DNA of 64,000 nt from Eutreptiella sp. 'Long Island Sound 2002' (lineage: Eukaryota; Euglenozoa; Euglenophyceae; Eutreptiales; Eutreptiaceae): assembly GCA_964036045.1 (NCBI GenBank), contig OZ038381.1:149243596-149307595 (forward strand), given 5' to 3'. Shown here one piece after another: positions 7,770-20,371 of the stretch. The notes under the pieces are model-generated. The model was given only the letters and a program-made list of their open reading frames with translations. It made no database searches and was not told where the DNA came from. The first letter of the stretch is position 1. Each line of letters begins with the position of its first letter. The translations under genes and the position numbers were made by a program.

Positions 7770-10440
7770 CACGCATTTGCCGTCTGGACCAACTGTTAGT
7801 AACAGGTAATGGTTTTTTACCTCCTCAACAGTAACTGAACCGGTGGTTTTTCGCCTTGCCGCGCACCAGACTGCTCAACATCTCTTCCCCAAACTCCTCT
7901 GAGTCTGCCTGACCGGGCAGATCCTGGTGCCACTTGCTGTTGTACAGCAATGTGCACATGATGGTGCGTTCCTACTTCAGTACGGTGTCACACGGTCCTC
8001 GTTGCAGCCTCCGCAACAGACAGAAACTGAACTGCAACACCTCCTGGGCCCGCGACCCTGTACCGTTATTTTCCCCACGCCAGTTGCACTCCCGTACCAG
8101 GTGACCCAAGTACAACAACAATGGCAGCTTTCCGACAACAAATACAACACCGCGTTTGCCACTGCTGCCCTGTTGGCATTTGCCGTGTCATGACCACTAA
8201 TTGTAGTTGCAGCCTGTGCCTTGCGACGATACGGGTGTAGTATCCTTGGTGTGGCATACATCAGGTCAGCGATAGTTTTTTCCATAGCTATCAGTTTTGG
8301 GTATGATAGTATGGGCGTAGCAGGCCTTTCCGTAGGTAAGTTAGAAAAGGCCAGGGCACACCAAAAGTGTGTGTAACAACAAACTTGTAGGCATGCCAAA
8401 CACCGTAAATTACAGGTACGTACCGCAGCTAGGCACGCATGTTCAACTTTTGTACCCATTAGTGTATGTTTTCGTCAACCAACAGCGGTAGAACCCTCTT
8501 TGTCTGTTGTGCTGTATCCTTCGCAAACTGCAAGAAGTTGAACAGACCGACACCGCCAGTTACCTTTTCTTTCGACAGGGCAAACGGACTGCACACCGGT
8601 GCCTGCACGGTCGTTGTAGCCCTTCTCACATCCACGGTGCTCTCACATTTCTGGTATCTGGTACACAACCATCCGCATATCCCATGTCACGCAGAGTGTG
8701 GGGGATTCTCCTTTTGCGCTGTTGCAGAGCCCCGTGGGACTGTCGTTATCCGGGCTGCCGGGTCCTCAATGGCTGGGTGTCCTGCCCAGTACGTTGGCCT
8801 CCATTTTAGTTGAAGTACTGCAATTGCAATACAGTCTTGCGACCGGTCACTCTCGTCTGGGTGTGACATGTATGGCACAGGTACCAGTTGTTGATCCACA
8901 GCACGGAACAGGATGCAAGCTCCAGTGTCCACGCTGCTTTAAGTGCCTGCTGGTGCCTCTTCGTCCACTGTATCTGCGGCGGCGTCTGCTTGCCCGAGGC
9001 GTACTTTCGTTTGTCTTTCATTTTTGCCTTAGGTACCCTGTCGTGTTTCCCGGTTTTTTCCAATTTGGTACTGCCCGTTGACGCATCAACAGGTACAGGT
9101 TCCAGCCCTGTTGTTGCAAAATGCGCACCCAGCGCTTGTCCTCCTGCCTTTTAGCTGCGGGTAAATTGTGTCGCGTTCTTTTGTTGAACTTCAGTCACTG
9201 TGCAAATGTTAACAGGAGTTGTGCCGCCAGGTCGTTTTGTTCCAATCTGTTCCACAAGTCGTCTGCTTATTGGTATGCTGGTTCTGCAGGGCATGCCTCT
9301 CTTAGTGCTGCTCCTCCTTTGCTTACTTCTGCAATCATCGGATGCATTAAGGATTTTCTGGCGCGAAGCGGCATTCTGCGTCTTTGTGTGTTAAACTGAA
9401 TTTGCGCACATATTTCTATCATCGTTTTGCACAGCGTTCTTGCGGAGCAGCGTCTCTGAAATCATCTGGCCCTTTCTTGTCGTCACTTCTAGTGCGCACA
9501 CTGCTGTTGCAATTTGTATTTGGTGTCCCTGTGCGCTCCGTTGCCAGTAACCGAAAACCGCTTCCCCAACCACAATTTCCTGCTCCCTTTCCTTTTCTAA
9601 CGCGAATTGAAAAAAAAACCTTATCCTTCGGGCAGCGAAGGCTACGGCCGCCATTAAAACTGGACACGCCTGCCATTTAGTGGCTGTTGGAAAAAAGAAA
9701 ATCATTCCCCTGACCCCGTGACGAATACAACAAAGGTTACCGATGTATAATCAACAGTCACAAGTGGTAGCCTTGGAAGGGATTGTACATGCCGGCGTAG
9801 CCTGACCTGCCCGCTCTTTCATTTCCTTGTGTGGTTTCAGTGCATGAGGCCTTGCGCACTGATTGTTTCCGCTGGACAATGCTGTGTACCGTGTCATACG
9901 TGACCAACATTGTGTCTACACACGCATACACCGCAAAATTCGAATGTGCTTGTCCGTCTGGTACTGCACCTGCAATGTTACGCGTCATATCCGATATCAA
10001 TCCCACAGACCATTACATAACGTGATCAGAGTGCGCGAGGCTTCGCGCACTCCGGATTTCTAAATCTGTATTTTCTTTTTACTTTACAGTGTATGTGTTG
10101 CATCCAGCATGGGAAGTGTGGACGTCGTACACTTTTAATGCTTGTTTGTCAGGACAACGTGAGTTTTGATAACGTGTGAAAGCTGTGTACTTCTACACCC
10201 TCCAGTCTTCAGGGCTTTTAGGTTTGGTAGCAAAATCTACTTCGAATATCCCGAGTGCGCCAGGCCACTCAGAGCACCATACAATATAAAAAACGTCCCA
10301 TTTAGGAACACAGAGGTGCGCAATGCCAAAAACACATTCTACTCCACTCTTCCGAAAGAACACGTTCATCAAACATCCAAAAAAATAGTTCTTCTGCACT
10401 GTTGTGAACCGGTCCTTCACTGCGCGTTAGATGCGCGAAA
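7770..10440 (-). other. Unassigned DNA, possible decayed minus-strand coding sequence
   Basis: Several minus-strand stretches read like protein without long low-complexity runs: 7,977-8,459, 8,459-8,668, 8,806-9,063, 9,391-9,705 and 9,758-10,006. They change frame repeatedly and I recognise no domain. They could be the exons or ruins of one gene or retroelement, or chance frames. The stretch is the right flank of the DIRS-like insertion. Confidence 0.25.
10029..10052. repeat. Perfect 10-bp hairpin
   Basis: gagtgcgcga and tcgcgcactc pair perfectly around a four-base ggct loop. There is no neighbouring gene end that would make it a terminator. Confidence 0.7.
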
Positions 10441-11835
10441 CAGGGTGCAGTTTCCGTGAGCTAAGTAGGTCGGGGGGGGGGGGGCTTGTCGTCAGGGGTG
10501 TGCTGGCTGGCCTTGCTGAGGGCGGTGTCGCAGTCTGGTGCGGTGGCCCTCTCCCATTCCTCCGGGTGGCTCGGGTCTGCCGGTGGTCCTTCTCTGCCGG
10601 GGCCTGCCGGAGGCGTGTTTTCTCTTTGTTGGTGTAGGTGTCGGTGTCGTGTGTCAAAGCCTGGTTCCACCCAACGGGGGGGATCCAGACCGCTGGTCTC
10701 GCATGTGCCGGCGTGCCCTCTAGAGGACGAGGTCCACGATGGTGTCGTGGAGGTCTTTCCCTGGGGTGGTGAGGTCCTGGAGGGCCTTGACGGTGAGGGC
10801 GGTCCAGCCCTCTTGTAGGCGGTACCAGCCCAAGGGGGTGTCCAGGGCCCTGCCTTGGTGAGCTGGCTGGAGGAGCTTGGGGTCGCTGATGGTGGTCAGT
10901 GTGAGGGGCAGGGCTGCTCGGGGTCTGAGGGGGTCTGGTGGGATGGGCTGTTGAGGTCCAGCCCGTCTGCGCCGATGTGTGTGCATTCCTTGGTGGGCGT
11001 GGCTGGTCTTAGCAATGCCGGATGGTCTCATGGGCGTTAGGCGGGTGGCTCCGGGGTGTCACAGGTGCTTGCCGTGCGGGGGGCCTATGTTGACTGATCT
11101 TCCAGGGCGCGCTGGTGGTGCCTGGGAGGCCTGTGGATGGAGGGGGGGGGGCGTTTGTGCTGTTGAGTAGGTTAGTGCACATCTGGGTCATGTACGGCAT
11201 GGTAATGGATGAGACGCATCATGTGCTCCCTGGGGGTGGGGATGGTGAGTTGCTCCGTGTATGCCAACAGGAGGCATTTGCGATGTGCCATTTGGGCCGC
11301 TGCCCTGCGGACTGCTTTCATTTGGAGGTGTCCTGCTGCCTTCATCCGGTTTTCTGCTTGTTGGGTTAGGTGTCGTTGCAGGGCTCGTGTCACCGCCCCT
11401 CTCATGGTGGCCTCCTTGATCAGCGGACCCTGAAGAGGTGGCCCGGGTCCTGGTGTGCGTGGCTGTGTGAGAGCCAGCCCTCGTGTTGCTGTAGGGTATC
11501 CGCTGGAGACCAGCCCACCAGTGTGCCTTGGCCCGCATGGAGGGTGCACGTCTTGAAGTGTTCCCAGTCCTCCAGGGTGGTGTGGTTGCATGGTCAGTGG
11601 GTGTGCTCTTCTGGGATGTGGAAGTGTTCCAGGGCGAGCCAACGGGCGACTCTAGTGAGGAGTCGTAGTTGCTCTCTGAGGAGCTAGATGCGTCGCTTCT
11701 GCAGGTGGGCTAGGACGCATTCTGGGCGGAGTGTTGAGTGGTAGAGGTGGGGATGTTCAGTGTCTCCTGGAGCTCCTGGATGTGCGCTCGGCCTTGGGGG
11801 GTCTAAGTGCATCGGCCTGTGGACTTTCGCCTCAG
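10441..11835 (-). pseudogene. Decayed minus-strand retroelement-like sequence
   Basis: GC rises sharply here and minus-strand frames read like protein in pieces, for example 11,172-11,642 (a basic helical-looking segment, ALQRHLTQQAENRMKAAG) and 10,720-11,031 (GWYRLQEGWTALTVKALQDL). Frames break every few hundred bases. Composition and strand match 14,275-15,330, and the two may be halves of one minus-strand LINE-like element split by the AT-richer 11,836-14,274. No diagnostic motif is present in this half. Confidence 0.3.
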
Positions 11836-14274
11836 AGGACCGCTCTTACCAAAAAAAACAGTGAACCTGGTTTGATGGTAGTTTCAAAGGAGGCTACTGT
11901 TTTTGGACGCCAAAAACTTCTGTGGACACCCAAAATCCATTGCACCATTGCAAAAACCAGTTTTCGGGCGCTTATTGTGCTACTGGTGTTAGAAAAAATA
12001 CCATTGTGCCATACGAAATACATAATTGCTGCTCACACGTAGAGGGCACCAAGGATAAGGACCAAATTTCTAAGACAGCTCCCTAGTTGAATACTGAGCG
12101 TGATTCTATTGCAACGATATCGAAATGGCCACACACTGGGAAGGTGGTGTCTCTGACTACCCCGAAAAATCCTTCCACCAAAATCTCTGAAAGGTTTTCT
12201 CCTAAATCGTTCAAAGTACTGCAAAAAGCGATGAGACTTATTGTATGCTAGGGTTTTCCTAGCTTGGACAAACTAGTTTCACCAAATTTCGCCAACGCAT
12301 ATTCACCGAATTCGCTGAAGATTCATTAGGCCACACAACGATCAATATGTTTAGCACTTGCGCTGCCTTTCAGCGGACGTATGCGATTTCTCTAAACCCG
12401 CTTTGCTGCCTGCACCTATTCGGGACGGCCTCCCCAAATTTGATCCTTGGTCGGTAACCAATTTCTACATTCTTCGAACCCCTTTCGCAAAGGGAACCTG
12501 TTGTGTTTGTCCACACCTTTGCAACGCTGTGCAAGTGCCATACCGGGACATGCAAACAGCTTAATAGGGACAGGTACAAATAAACGTCTGCAGCAAACAT
12601 CGTGTTAACAAAGCAAAATTCAATAGACCTTCATAGCAGGATGCGCCAGTTCTGAACAATGTGTAGTCACAGAGATATCATCGTAAGGAATAAAGGGAAC
12701 ATGCCAGTACAGTGACAAATCCACGTCAAGGTGTGCCAGCAACGGAAGTCGTCTACCACGATGGATGAACTAGCAAGAAATTCGGCTAATTGATTTGATT
12801 GCTTAACCTTCGGCTGTGCTGAGGAGCCATCGTATTTCTTTTGCCTTCGGTCCGGAACTAAGAGGAGAGGCAGACAAGGCTGCAAATGCTAGTCTACTAT
12901 CCCTCTACCCCATGCACACTGAGCGCTTTTGGTGAAATGCAAGAAATTTCCCACAGGTACAAATTCACCCCGACTATTTTTGCACAACCCAAACAAGATG
13001 GGAAATATTTCCAGACGTTATCGGTTTCTCTTCAGTTAGGACATCAATTTTCTTGCATTCCGGCACTCATGGTACCAGTAGTAGCAAAACAAAAGCAACA
13101 ACTCTCAAATTCACCATGGGGAAAAGCCGATAAAATTTGACGTTTCAAGGTCAAAAGCCTCCTTTTAGTAATGAAAATAAGGTCAGAATGGCGCTACCCA
13201 GCTATGCCCTGACAACATGGAAGATCAGATGTCAGAGAGCAGTGGAGAGCGCACCTGAAATCATGTACTTGGGTCATACGTTAATGAAACACAAAACCGA
13301 CACCTCAAGAAGGCACACCAGGTGGGAAGGATGATCATTGTGAAGGTAGGCGCACTGTCGAGGATGGTGTGGGCCAAAGCTGCAGCGCTAATGACAGTCG
13401 ATTGCTTGTGTTGCCACCAAAGTAATAGTATACTCTGATTACTCCTCAACGGACAAGTGTAGATATTCATCTTTTTCTGCGAAGACAAGCGACAAGTTTG
13501 TTGCAAGGGTGGCATTCAAGCTGGTCAACATGCTTCTTCTAATCGGTGACGCCACTGCAGAAAACGTTCAACCTTGGTTTGCTTCACCTTTCCAGCATTT
13601 TACTCCTTTGCATTCTGCTTGCCTATCCGTGGACTTCTTTTGGCGCCCCGAAGCAAATGATCTTTGGCTTCTACCAGCGTACGAATGTTTTCCGACCTTT
13701 GACTACTGATCCCTGTGACAGTGTTTGGGAGCGCCTTTTTATCGGAATACCTGTTTTTTAGCTTGCTGGCGGGCATCATCAAGAAATACATGATAAAAGT
13801 AATAGTTTGACCGAATTGCGTGAAACCAACTTTCATAGAATTCAGTGAAACAAATTTTGCATATGTGGATTGCCACATGAAACTCACTTTCACGTGAGAC
13901 CATATTACTGCAAAACAGTTTCTTGGAAGCTGATAACCTTCAGCTGCACGTAATTGCGCTTGCCTGGCACTGCGCACAGCCGCAGTATCTGTCTGATGCA
14001 GGAAACGCAACGTTCTCTGATTTTCTCGAAACTTTTTTCCCATGATGTGTTAGAGTTGCGCCAGATACAAGTTGCAGGATCCACTAGGTGTTTTTTCGCC
14101 AAGTCCCCATGAATGAGATTGTTGAGAGTTTTAAGATGACAAAAGACACTAAAAATTGGATCCTTGCTTTCAACCATACACCTAGGAACCCCAGCTTACA
14201 TGGCTTTGCCCAAGTAGTACAACATTGCCGCAAAGAAACAGTTTCACTGAAATTTTCTCGGGAGGACGGGTGCC
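11836..14274. other. AT-richer block, no gene recognised
   Basis: The composition differs abruptly from both GC-rich neighbours, as if inserted or as if the neighbours were. Words of the form 'gtgaaac..aa' recur near 12,270, 13,820-13,890 and 14,245. No terminal repeat or target duplication was found by eye. Confidence 0.3.
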
Positions 14275-15330
14275 CTACCTGCATGCACTTAGACCCCCCA
14301 GGTCGGCTGTCCACATCGCCAAGTAACCGGGGGAGGTGCTGGACGGGGTCGGGGTAGTGGTAGGCTTTGTCGTTTGAGGTCTAGGGGGCGTCTTCTGGTA
14401 CTCAGTTCGGGTCTGATGGGCTTTTGGCTTGGGGGATGGGTGCGGGAGGTGTGTATGATTGCAATCCAGGTCTGGAATTTGGAGGGCCGGTAGGTGCGCG
14501 GTACGTTGGTGCACTGCCTGGATGTTGACTTTACCGTTCCCATATTGGTGCCTGTGGGCCTCCTGCTTCACGTCTTTGAGCTGGATGTACGGGGGGGGGC
14601 TGCTGAGGGCTTTCCAGAGCATCATTGCTTTGGTGCCGAGGTTGATCGCGGTGTCCTTGTGGAGCAGTTTTCCTGCTATGCAGAGGAGTAGGTGTGTGTC
14701 AACAGTGGTGTCCAGCAAGAACCAGACTCGGACCACATGTGGTAGGTCAGCAGGGTAGCGTAGCTGCAAGTCTGGTGATGGCGCCTGCCAAGGCCCCAAG
14801 TCCGCCATGTGAGGAGGCCCCGTTGGTGGTGTGGCCTGTGTGGTGGTGCATGTGGTACTGTCCCTCGGCGTGGGTTAGTTGCAGGCTGGCTCCCCCTGTG
14901 ATGGGTGTGACGGGGGACCTCTGAGGTGTCGGTGAAGAAGATGAGGTTCCCTGGTGATGGCTGTGGGAGGTGGCATGGGTTCATGGGCAGGTAGGCAGAT
15001 ATGACGAGGCCTGTGGTGAGTTGGGCCACCAGAGTTGTGGGCTGCAGGATGGGGCTGGCGTATACCCCTACCCCTTTGGAGATGATGCGCGGGGAGGCAC
15101 AGCTATGAGTCCTTCTTCTTGTTGCCCTTGTTGGAGGTAGGAGTAGATGTAGTCGAGGATGCAGGCCGTGTCCGGTTTCTAGTTTCGGCGTGTGAGGGTT
15201 TGTGTTTGTCGTTCTGACGCGGTCGCGTGGCGTTGCCTGGCCACAGGACGCTGCGGCAGACAGGCAAGCAAGCATGCGGGCAAAGCACTGCGCTCACAGG
15301 GGTATCCTCATCCAAAAAGGCGTTCTAGGA
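14275..15330 (-). pseudogene. Remnant of a retroelement RNase H-like region
   Basis: On the minus strand the pieces fall in the order of an RNase H domain. GNLIFFTDTSE near 14,925-14,955 resembles the first catalytic-Asp strand. After a frameshift comes a stretch containing GGASLQLTHAEGQYHMHH. After another comes VRVWFLLDTTVDTHLLL (about 14,680-14,730), resembling the TDS strand. The LINE copies in this window have a comparable SSDASGGG and VHTVDAEVILHLL pair. At least two frameshifts and several stops separate the pieces. Which family it came from is unclear. Confidence 0.4.
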
Positions 15331-15739
15331 TGCTTGCTACTCTGAAACAAAACAACGGTACATACAAAAAAAACATCAGGGTATGTACACACGTGAATTA
15401 AGCCATGGACTCGGATAAGAGCAGTTCGGGGCAAAAAACACTCAGTTCCCTACCAAATCCCATCCCAGGGTCCCACCTCCTCAGTTGCACTCAGATACGT
15501 GGGTTCAAACAAAACCCACGGACCTGCCCACACCGTCATCCTTAAGCTGACCGTGCGTCACAAAACTGGTACCACTGATCGCGCTGCCGCTGACTACGCT
15601 GATTTTGCTTCTGGCTGCCGCTTTCGCAGCGTCCGCAGATTCTACGTCAGCTTTGTCCCAAATTTTTCTGTGATGCTAATAGTGTTAGATCACTAATCAC
15701 TAAAGCCGTCCAAATGGAAAAAAATACGGTGCCGCAGCT

Positions 15740-16190
15740 GCCGTCTAGAGGTTTGGGTACTAGTGCTGCCCGAAAGGTTAAAACCCCATTGAGAATGGTA
15801 TGGGTAATCAATTGAACTTCGTTTCCTTGCTTAGACGTGCCTTGGTGTCGTGCATTCAACCAGTCTACGTGGAGGTTTCACTTATTCTTGGTTTTTGTAA
15901 CTGAAATCAGCTTCCGTGTAGAGTTTTGGGTACTAGTGTGCTCCCCGGAAGGTCAAAAACGCATTGAGAATGGAATGGGTAAATAATGATTGCAATACAA
16001 CTTCGTTTCTTTGCTTACATGTGCCTCGGTGTCGTGCATGCAACCAAACGCCGTGGATTTTGCGCAAACATCACTTCTGTTTGGTTTCTGTAAGTGAAAT
16101 CAGCTTCCGTCTAGAGGTTTGGGTACTAGGGTGCTCCCCGAAAGGTCAAAAACGCATTGAGAATGGTATTGGTAAATAATGATTGCACGT
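15740..16190 (+). repeat. Tandem repeat, about 2.5 units of 173-193 bp
   Basis: The block tctagaggtttgggtacta, then ccgaaaggt.aaaa.cccattgagaatgg, recurs with the 'tttgggtac' word at 15,752, 15,925 and 16,118. The intervening ttcgtttc.ttgctta.a.gtgcc and gtgtcgtgcat.caacca blocks also repeat. Units differ by substitutions and small indels. Confidence 0.8.
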
Positions 16191-16208
16191 TAGAAGGATA
16201 AAGGCATT

Positions 16209-16560
16209 AAGTAAAAACAGTGAAAAAGTTGTGAAAAAAAGTTGGCTGCCAAGAGTTGCCATCCCGGTTGTGCTAATGCGCAATTTGGCTGTGGGGAACA
16301 CTTACACGATAATAATTTATGTCCAAGGTGGCCTGTTACAATGAAGTGAAATCAGTGAAAAAAGTTTTGAAAAGAAGCAGAATGAGTGCAAGCAGTGAAA
16401 AAGAATGGGGTGACAAGAGGTGCCATCCCGGTTGTGCTAATGCGCAATTCCGCTGTGGGGAACACTTATAAGATAGAAATTTATGTCCAAGGTGGCAAGT
16501 TAGAAGGAAGTGAAATCAGTGAAAAAAGTTCTGAAGAAGAAGTGAAATCAGTTTTGTGAC
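16209..16560 (+). repeat. Tandem repeat, two units of about 164 bp
   Basis: gccatcccggttgtgctaat occurs at 16,258 and 16,422, each followed by gcgcaatt..gctgtggggaacactta and atttatgtccaaggtgg. Each unit is preceded by several 'cagtgaaaaa' words. It lies just right of a different short tandem array. Confidence 0.8.
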
Positions 16561-16614
16561 GAAGGGTCAGCTTATAAATGACGGTGCAAACTGGACCCTA
16601 GATCACAACCAAAT

Positions 16615-17060
16615 TAAGATGTATCCGGACCAGCCACGGGTACATTCCCGTGAACAAATAGGTTCCAAAGCCAACGGTCAGTGGCTCCCAACTCCCCTCT
16701 CAGTAGGAGATGAGGCCCTGCCATGATCCCCTAGGAGTTGGCGGCTGAAAATGGGCTGTTTCAGCCCATCCTGACTCTGGCTCCAAAAAGTCCAAAACTG
16801 ACCCCTTGGCAGGGCCATACGACAGCAGGGGCGAAGCAGCCACCCCTGAACAGTTTCAGTATCATCTCCACAGAGGGACTGTGCAACTTGGTTCCCCCAG
16901 TTTCCCCGGCATCTTGGCGCCACGGGGCCGCCTCACGGGGTCAGGATGCCGAAATGGGCAAAATCTGCCATCTCAGATGGCCAACCAGGGTTGGCTTTTG
17001 TGGCGATCTCCTCAAGCCAAGCTCTGATCCATGACCCACTTTGGCCCCTTGCATCCGGCT
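16615..17060. repeat. Dispersed repeat, copy B (partner of 1-480)
   Basis: Shares an ordered series of blocks with 1-480: the 'ccggacc' start, 'ggttccaaagccaac' versus 'tgctccaaggccaac', the shared gctgaaaatgggctgtttca block, and a 'gatgccgaaatgggcaaaat' versus 'gatgccaaaatcaccaaaat' block. It has no protein-coding signature. It may be a non-autonomous element. Confidence 0.6.
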
Positions 17061-20000
17061 TTGGCTTGCTGTCACCTTGGCTGCTTGCTGTTTCCCGAGG
17101 GGATGGTCACACAACGGGGCAGAAAGCAGCAAGAAAGGCACAATTTGGGAATGTGGCAGGCACCCTAAGTTGCAAAACTCCATCTAGGCCGGAGTAGCAA
17201 ATACAAAACTCTAGAGCGATTGATCCTTGGTCATGTGCTAAAAGAATGGCCACTCCTTCCCGGCCACGTCCCTTGCCCCATGTGGATATGGTATTCCGAA
17301 TGTGGGCTAAAATGGCAAAAACAGTGAAATGTAGGTGGAAACGGGCTTCCATATCTCGATGGTCATGGCGAGCAATAATCTAACCAACGTTGCTATAGAC
17401 ATATGGGACTTAGTCCGAATATATGTCCCATGTCAACGCTCGAGGTTGCCTCTAACGATTTTTCCCCGTGGCTGAAAAATGGTACACAAAAAATGGCAAG
17501 TGGCAGCATACCCCGTATTGAAGCCCCCATTGCTCTCTCTTCTCAAGGAGAGGACACAAGGGGATACACCCTATTCGAGCCGGGGTTATGTCCCCCTTCC
17601 AAATTGCCCTTAACCTTGGACAACGGGTGCACACAACCCGGGGGCGAACATTAAGGGGGCGATGGGGTTTGGTGCCATTATTGCCAAAAAGAGGGTTAGT
17701 AGTCCCAAAGTGTTTACTCCAAAAATTGTATCTCCGGTTACCAAGGGAGATGGACGTTAGGCTTTTGCATGGAAGCAATCGAGAGCCTTAAGTCCCGTTA
17801 TCAACATTAGTTCGGGTCTGAGGCACGAGAAAACCATTTTTCGCACTTCGGCCCTTGGAGCACACAAAAAATTGGAAATATGGCCAAAATGCAAAAGGTG
17901 GGACATATATATCCATGGGACACGAAGGCCCATATAATAAGGCATATACCCAAATTGAAGGACCCATAGTAAGTGTTTAGAAACATACTTACTATGGTTC
18001 AAGTCCATCCTTGGATCCCAAGTCAATCATGGATGCATATGGGCACGTGTGCAAAAGCAAGGTTTGGCGCGCGTGCCCCCAAGGCAATAGAATGAAAAAT
18101 AGTAGATAGGCTTGGAAAAATCAAACAAACGATACACGATGTTTTTTGTGCTCTCTAGTTTTCATATTGCCTTGGTTCGAGGCTCATATGTCCCTTGGCT
18201 TCAAGAACGAGCCTTGGCACCACGGCCATTTTGCCCAGATTTTTAGAGCAAAGGTCCTCCTCTCAAGCCCGCCATGTTTTGGCACGCGTTGACGTGCGTG
18301 GTGCCATCGTTGAGTTGGCTCCAAAATCAAAAATTGCCTAGGGCTATTGGTCTTGTGAGCATCATGGTTTTTTTTTTACATTCATGCTCATAAGTACATC
18401 AAGTTAGCGTTTGCGCACAGTTTTGACTTGGGCTTTTCGCACCCATGTGTGTCCCAAAACACCCCTATAAGCCGCTTCTCCAAAGGAGGCAATAAGACCA
18501 TGTGAAAGGGGCATGAAAGGAAGGCAAAGGGGGGAAATGTAGAGTTCCCTACGAACTCATGGTCTATGAGAACCATGAGTTCAGTCCCTTGACGGAAAAG
18601 CTTGCGGGTAGATTTTTTCCCTGATGCTAGAGCGAAACATTCTGGTGAGCACACCAGATGGAAGTACATGAAACATACTACAGATCCATCTCATCACTTC
18701 CAGGTACAGGAGAAGAAGTCAAAAAAAACCTCGCCACGGAAACACACCGCCATCACGCGCGCAGGCGACAACAAGCAACATTTTCACGTCGGCGAGAAAT
18801 TGGGTCAGAATAATCGATTTCCCGCAAGATTTGATCATTACATTGAAGTTATAAAAATTCCTGATCGACCTAATCGATTGGGAAGGTTAGGGACAGGATC
18901 AGCCCCTCGCCGGTTTCCAATGGGCTGGAGGAAACATGTCCCCACAAGCAGGACGGAGAATAGGAATGCGTGACGGCAACAGACAGATATTTGCCTTATA
19001 GGCCATGGGGCCCTGGGTACCGCTTCACCCCCCTCCTTAGAGCAAACCATCGGGCGGCTTGATCACACCATAGCATGGGGCGGGTACCCAGGACACCTTT
19101 TGACGGGGGATTGCCTCCCCAGGCCCCCACTGGGGTCAGGATCACCACATGGCTCCAATTTGGCAAACAAACGGGAATAATTCCGCACAGATAGATGAGA
19201 TTCCCAAAAACCGACAAGTATCCCCTGTAAATGGACGTAAAAGCTGGTAACGTATAAAGTATCAAGTCCCAGGTCCTGGCGGTGATTGTTCGGCATCCAA
19301 AGGACCCCTTAACCCATACCAGGCACACCGGGTGACAGCTGCAACGGTCACCAGCACAGTGGCAGTGGCATACACGGCGAACATAGGCGTCACACGACGA
19401 CCGAGGTGATCCCACAGGTCGAGAGCGACCACAGACTTTCATCAGGACGGTCCAGGCTTCCCAAGGCCGCAGGCTCGGGGAGAGTCCCCACCGGTGTTTC
19501 CAAGTGCGCACCATGTCCATATCCACTACGCAAGTCGTGAGTGGTGAAGCGGCACGAGCTCCTCCATAAGGGATCGCGCATCAAAGCCGTCTTCTCGCTC
19601 TCCCCATCAACAACTCCTCACACCACCAGTTTTCAAGGCAGACTGACCGAGGTCAGGACACTGAAGGTCACCTGACTGCGGAGGCAAGTTTGTAGGCTCA
19701 CACTGGGACTGACAGTGGCGGACTGCTGGGAGTTTACTTCAGGAAACTGGGCTCTCAGCCTGGCGCCTTTGGGATCTCAGCCACAAGCACAATCACGGAC
19801 ACATGGTATCACAAGCACAACTCGTATGTAAATACTGGTCCAACCGGACCATATGTAATGTAATGTACACAGCGATGGTGGTTGCCTCCGTATGTTGATT
19901 GGAGTCCCTTATGGGGACCATCTGTGGCTCTGTAGTGGTCAAGCAGGAGCGTGTAGGCATGTATGCTCAGAGTGATTCACAGCCTCAGGAGTGGCTGAGG

Positions 20001-20342
20001 TATGATGTACGAGAAAACAGGTCAAAACAGTGTTCTAGAGCAAAAAACAAAAACGCAGGGGATGACACAAATCCTGGAGGGCAGGGCAATGATATAGCAC
20101 AGGTCAAAAGGCATGTAAACACACTCTTTGAGGAGCACCAAATCATGCCCCGGTCAGGATCAGGTGTCGCTAGGGGGAGTGAGGGAGAAACGTGCTCGTA
20201 GGCCAGCAAATCACACACACTCACCCATGATCTGGATCCCTGAGTATACCAGAAGACCAGATCAGACACACATTTGCAGTGCGGATGGCGGCAACACTCG
20301 TTGCGCAACGTCGTATGGGCTCCAAAGCCCCCAGAGCTCAGA
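17061..20342. other. Intergenic DNA, no gene recognised
   Basis: Frames here are short and without recognisable motif. 'aaaatggcaaaa'-like words recur near 17,305, 17,484 and 17,880, like those in 1-1,600, so parts may belong to the same repeat family as the dispersed repeat copies. A T9 tract lies near 18,370. The right end is the flank into which LINE copy 1 inserted. Confidence 0.4.
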
Positions 20343-20350
20343 AAAATGAA

Positions 20351-20371
20351 GGTTTGAGGTTGGAGGTTTGA
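20351..20371 (-). repeat. LINE copy 1 3' tail, three heptamers
   Basis: Plus strand ggtttga ggttgga ggtttga, so sense (TCAAACC)3 with one variant unit. The same three-unit tail ends copy 2 at 37,621-37,641. Short tandem 3' ends instead of poly(A) are known in several LINE clades. Confidence 0.8.

Noticed and set aside
20351-20371. Telomere repeat remnant
   Set aside because: The unit is TTTGAGG, not TTTAGGG. There are only three units, and they sit at the 3' end of a LINE in two places.
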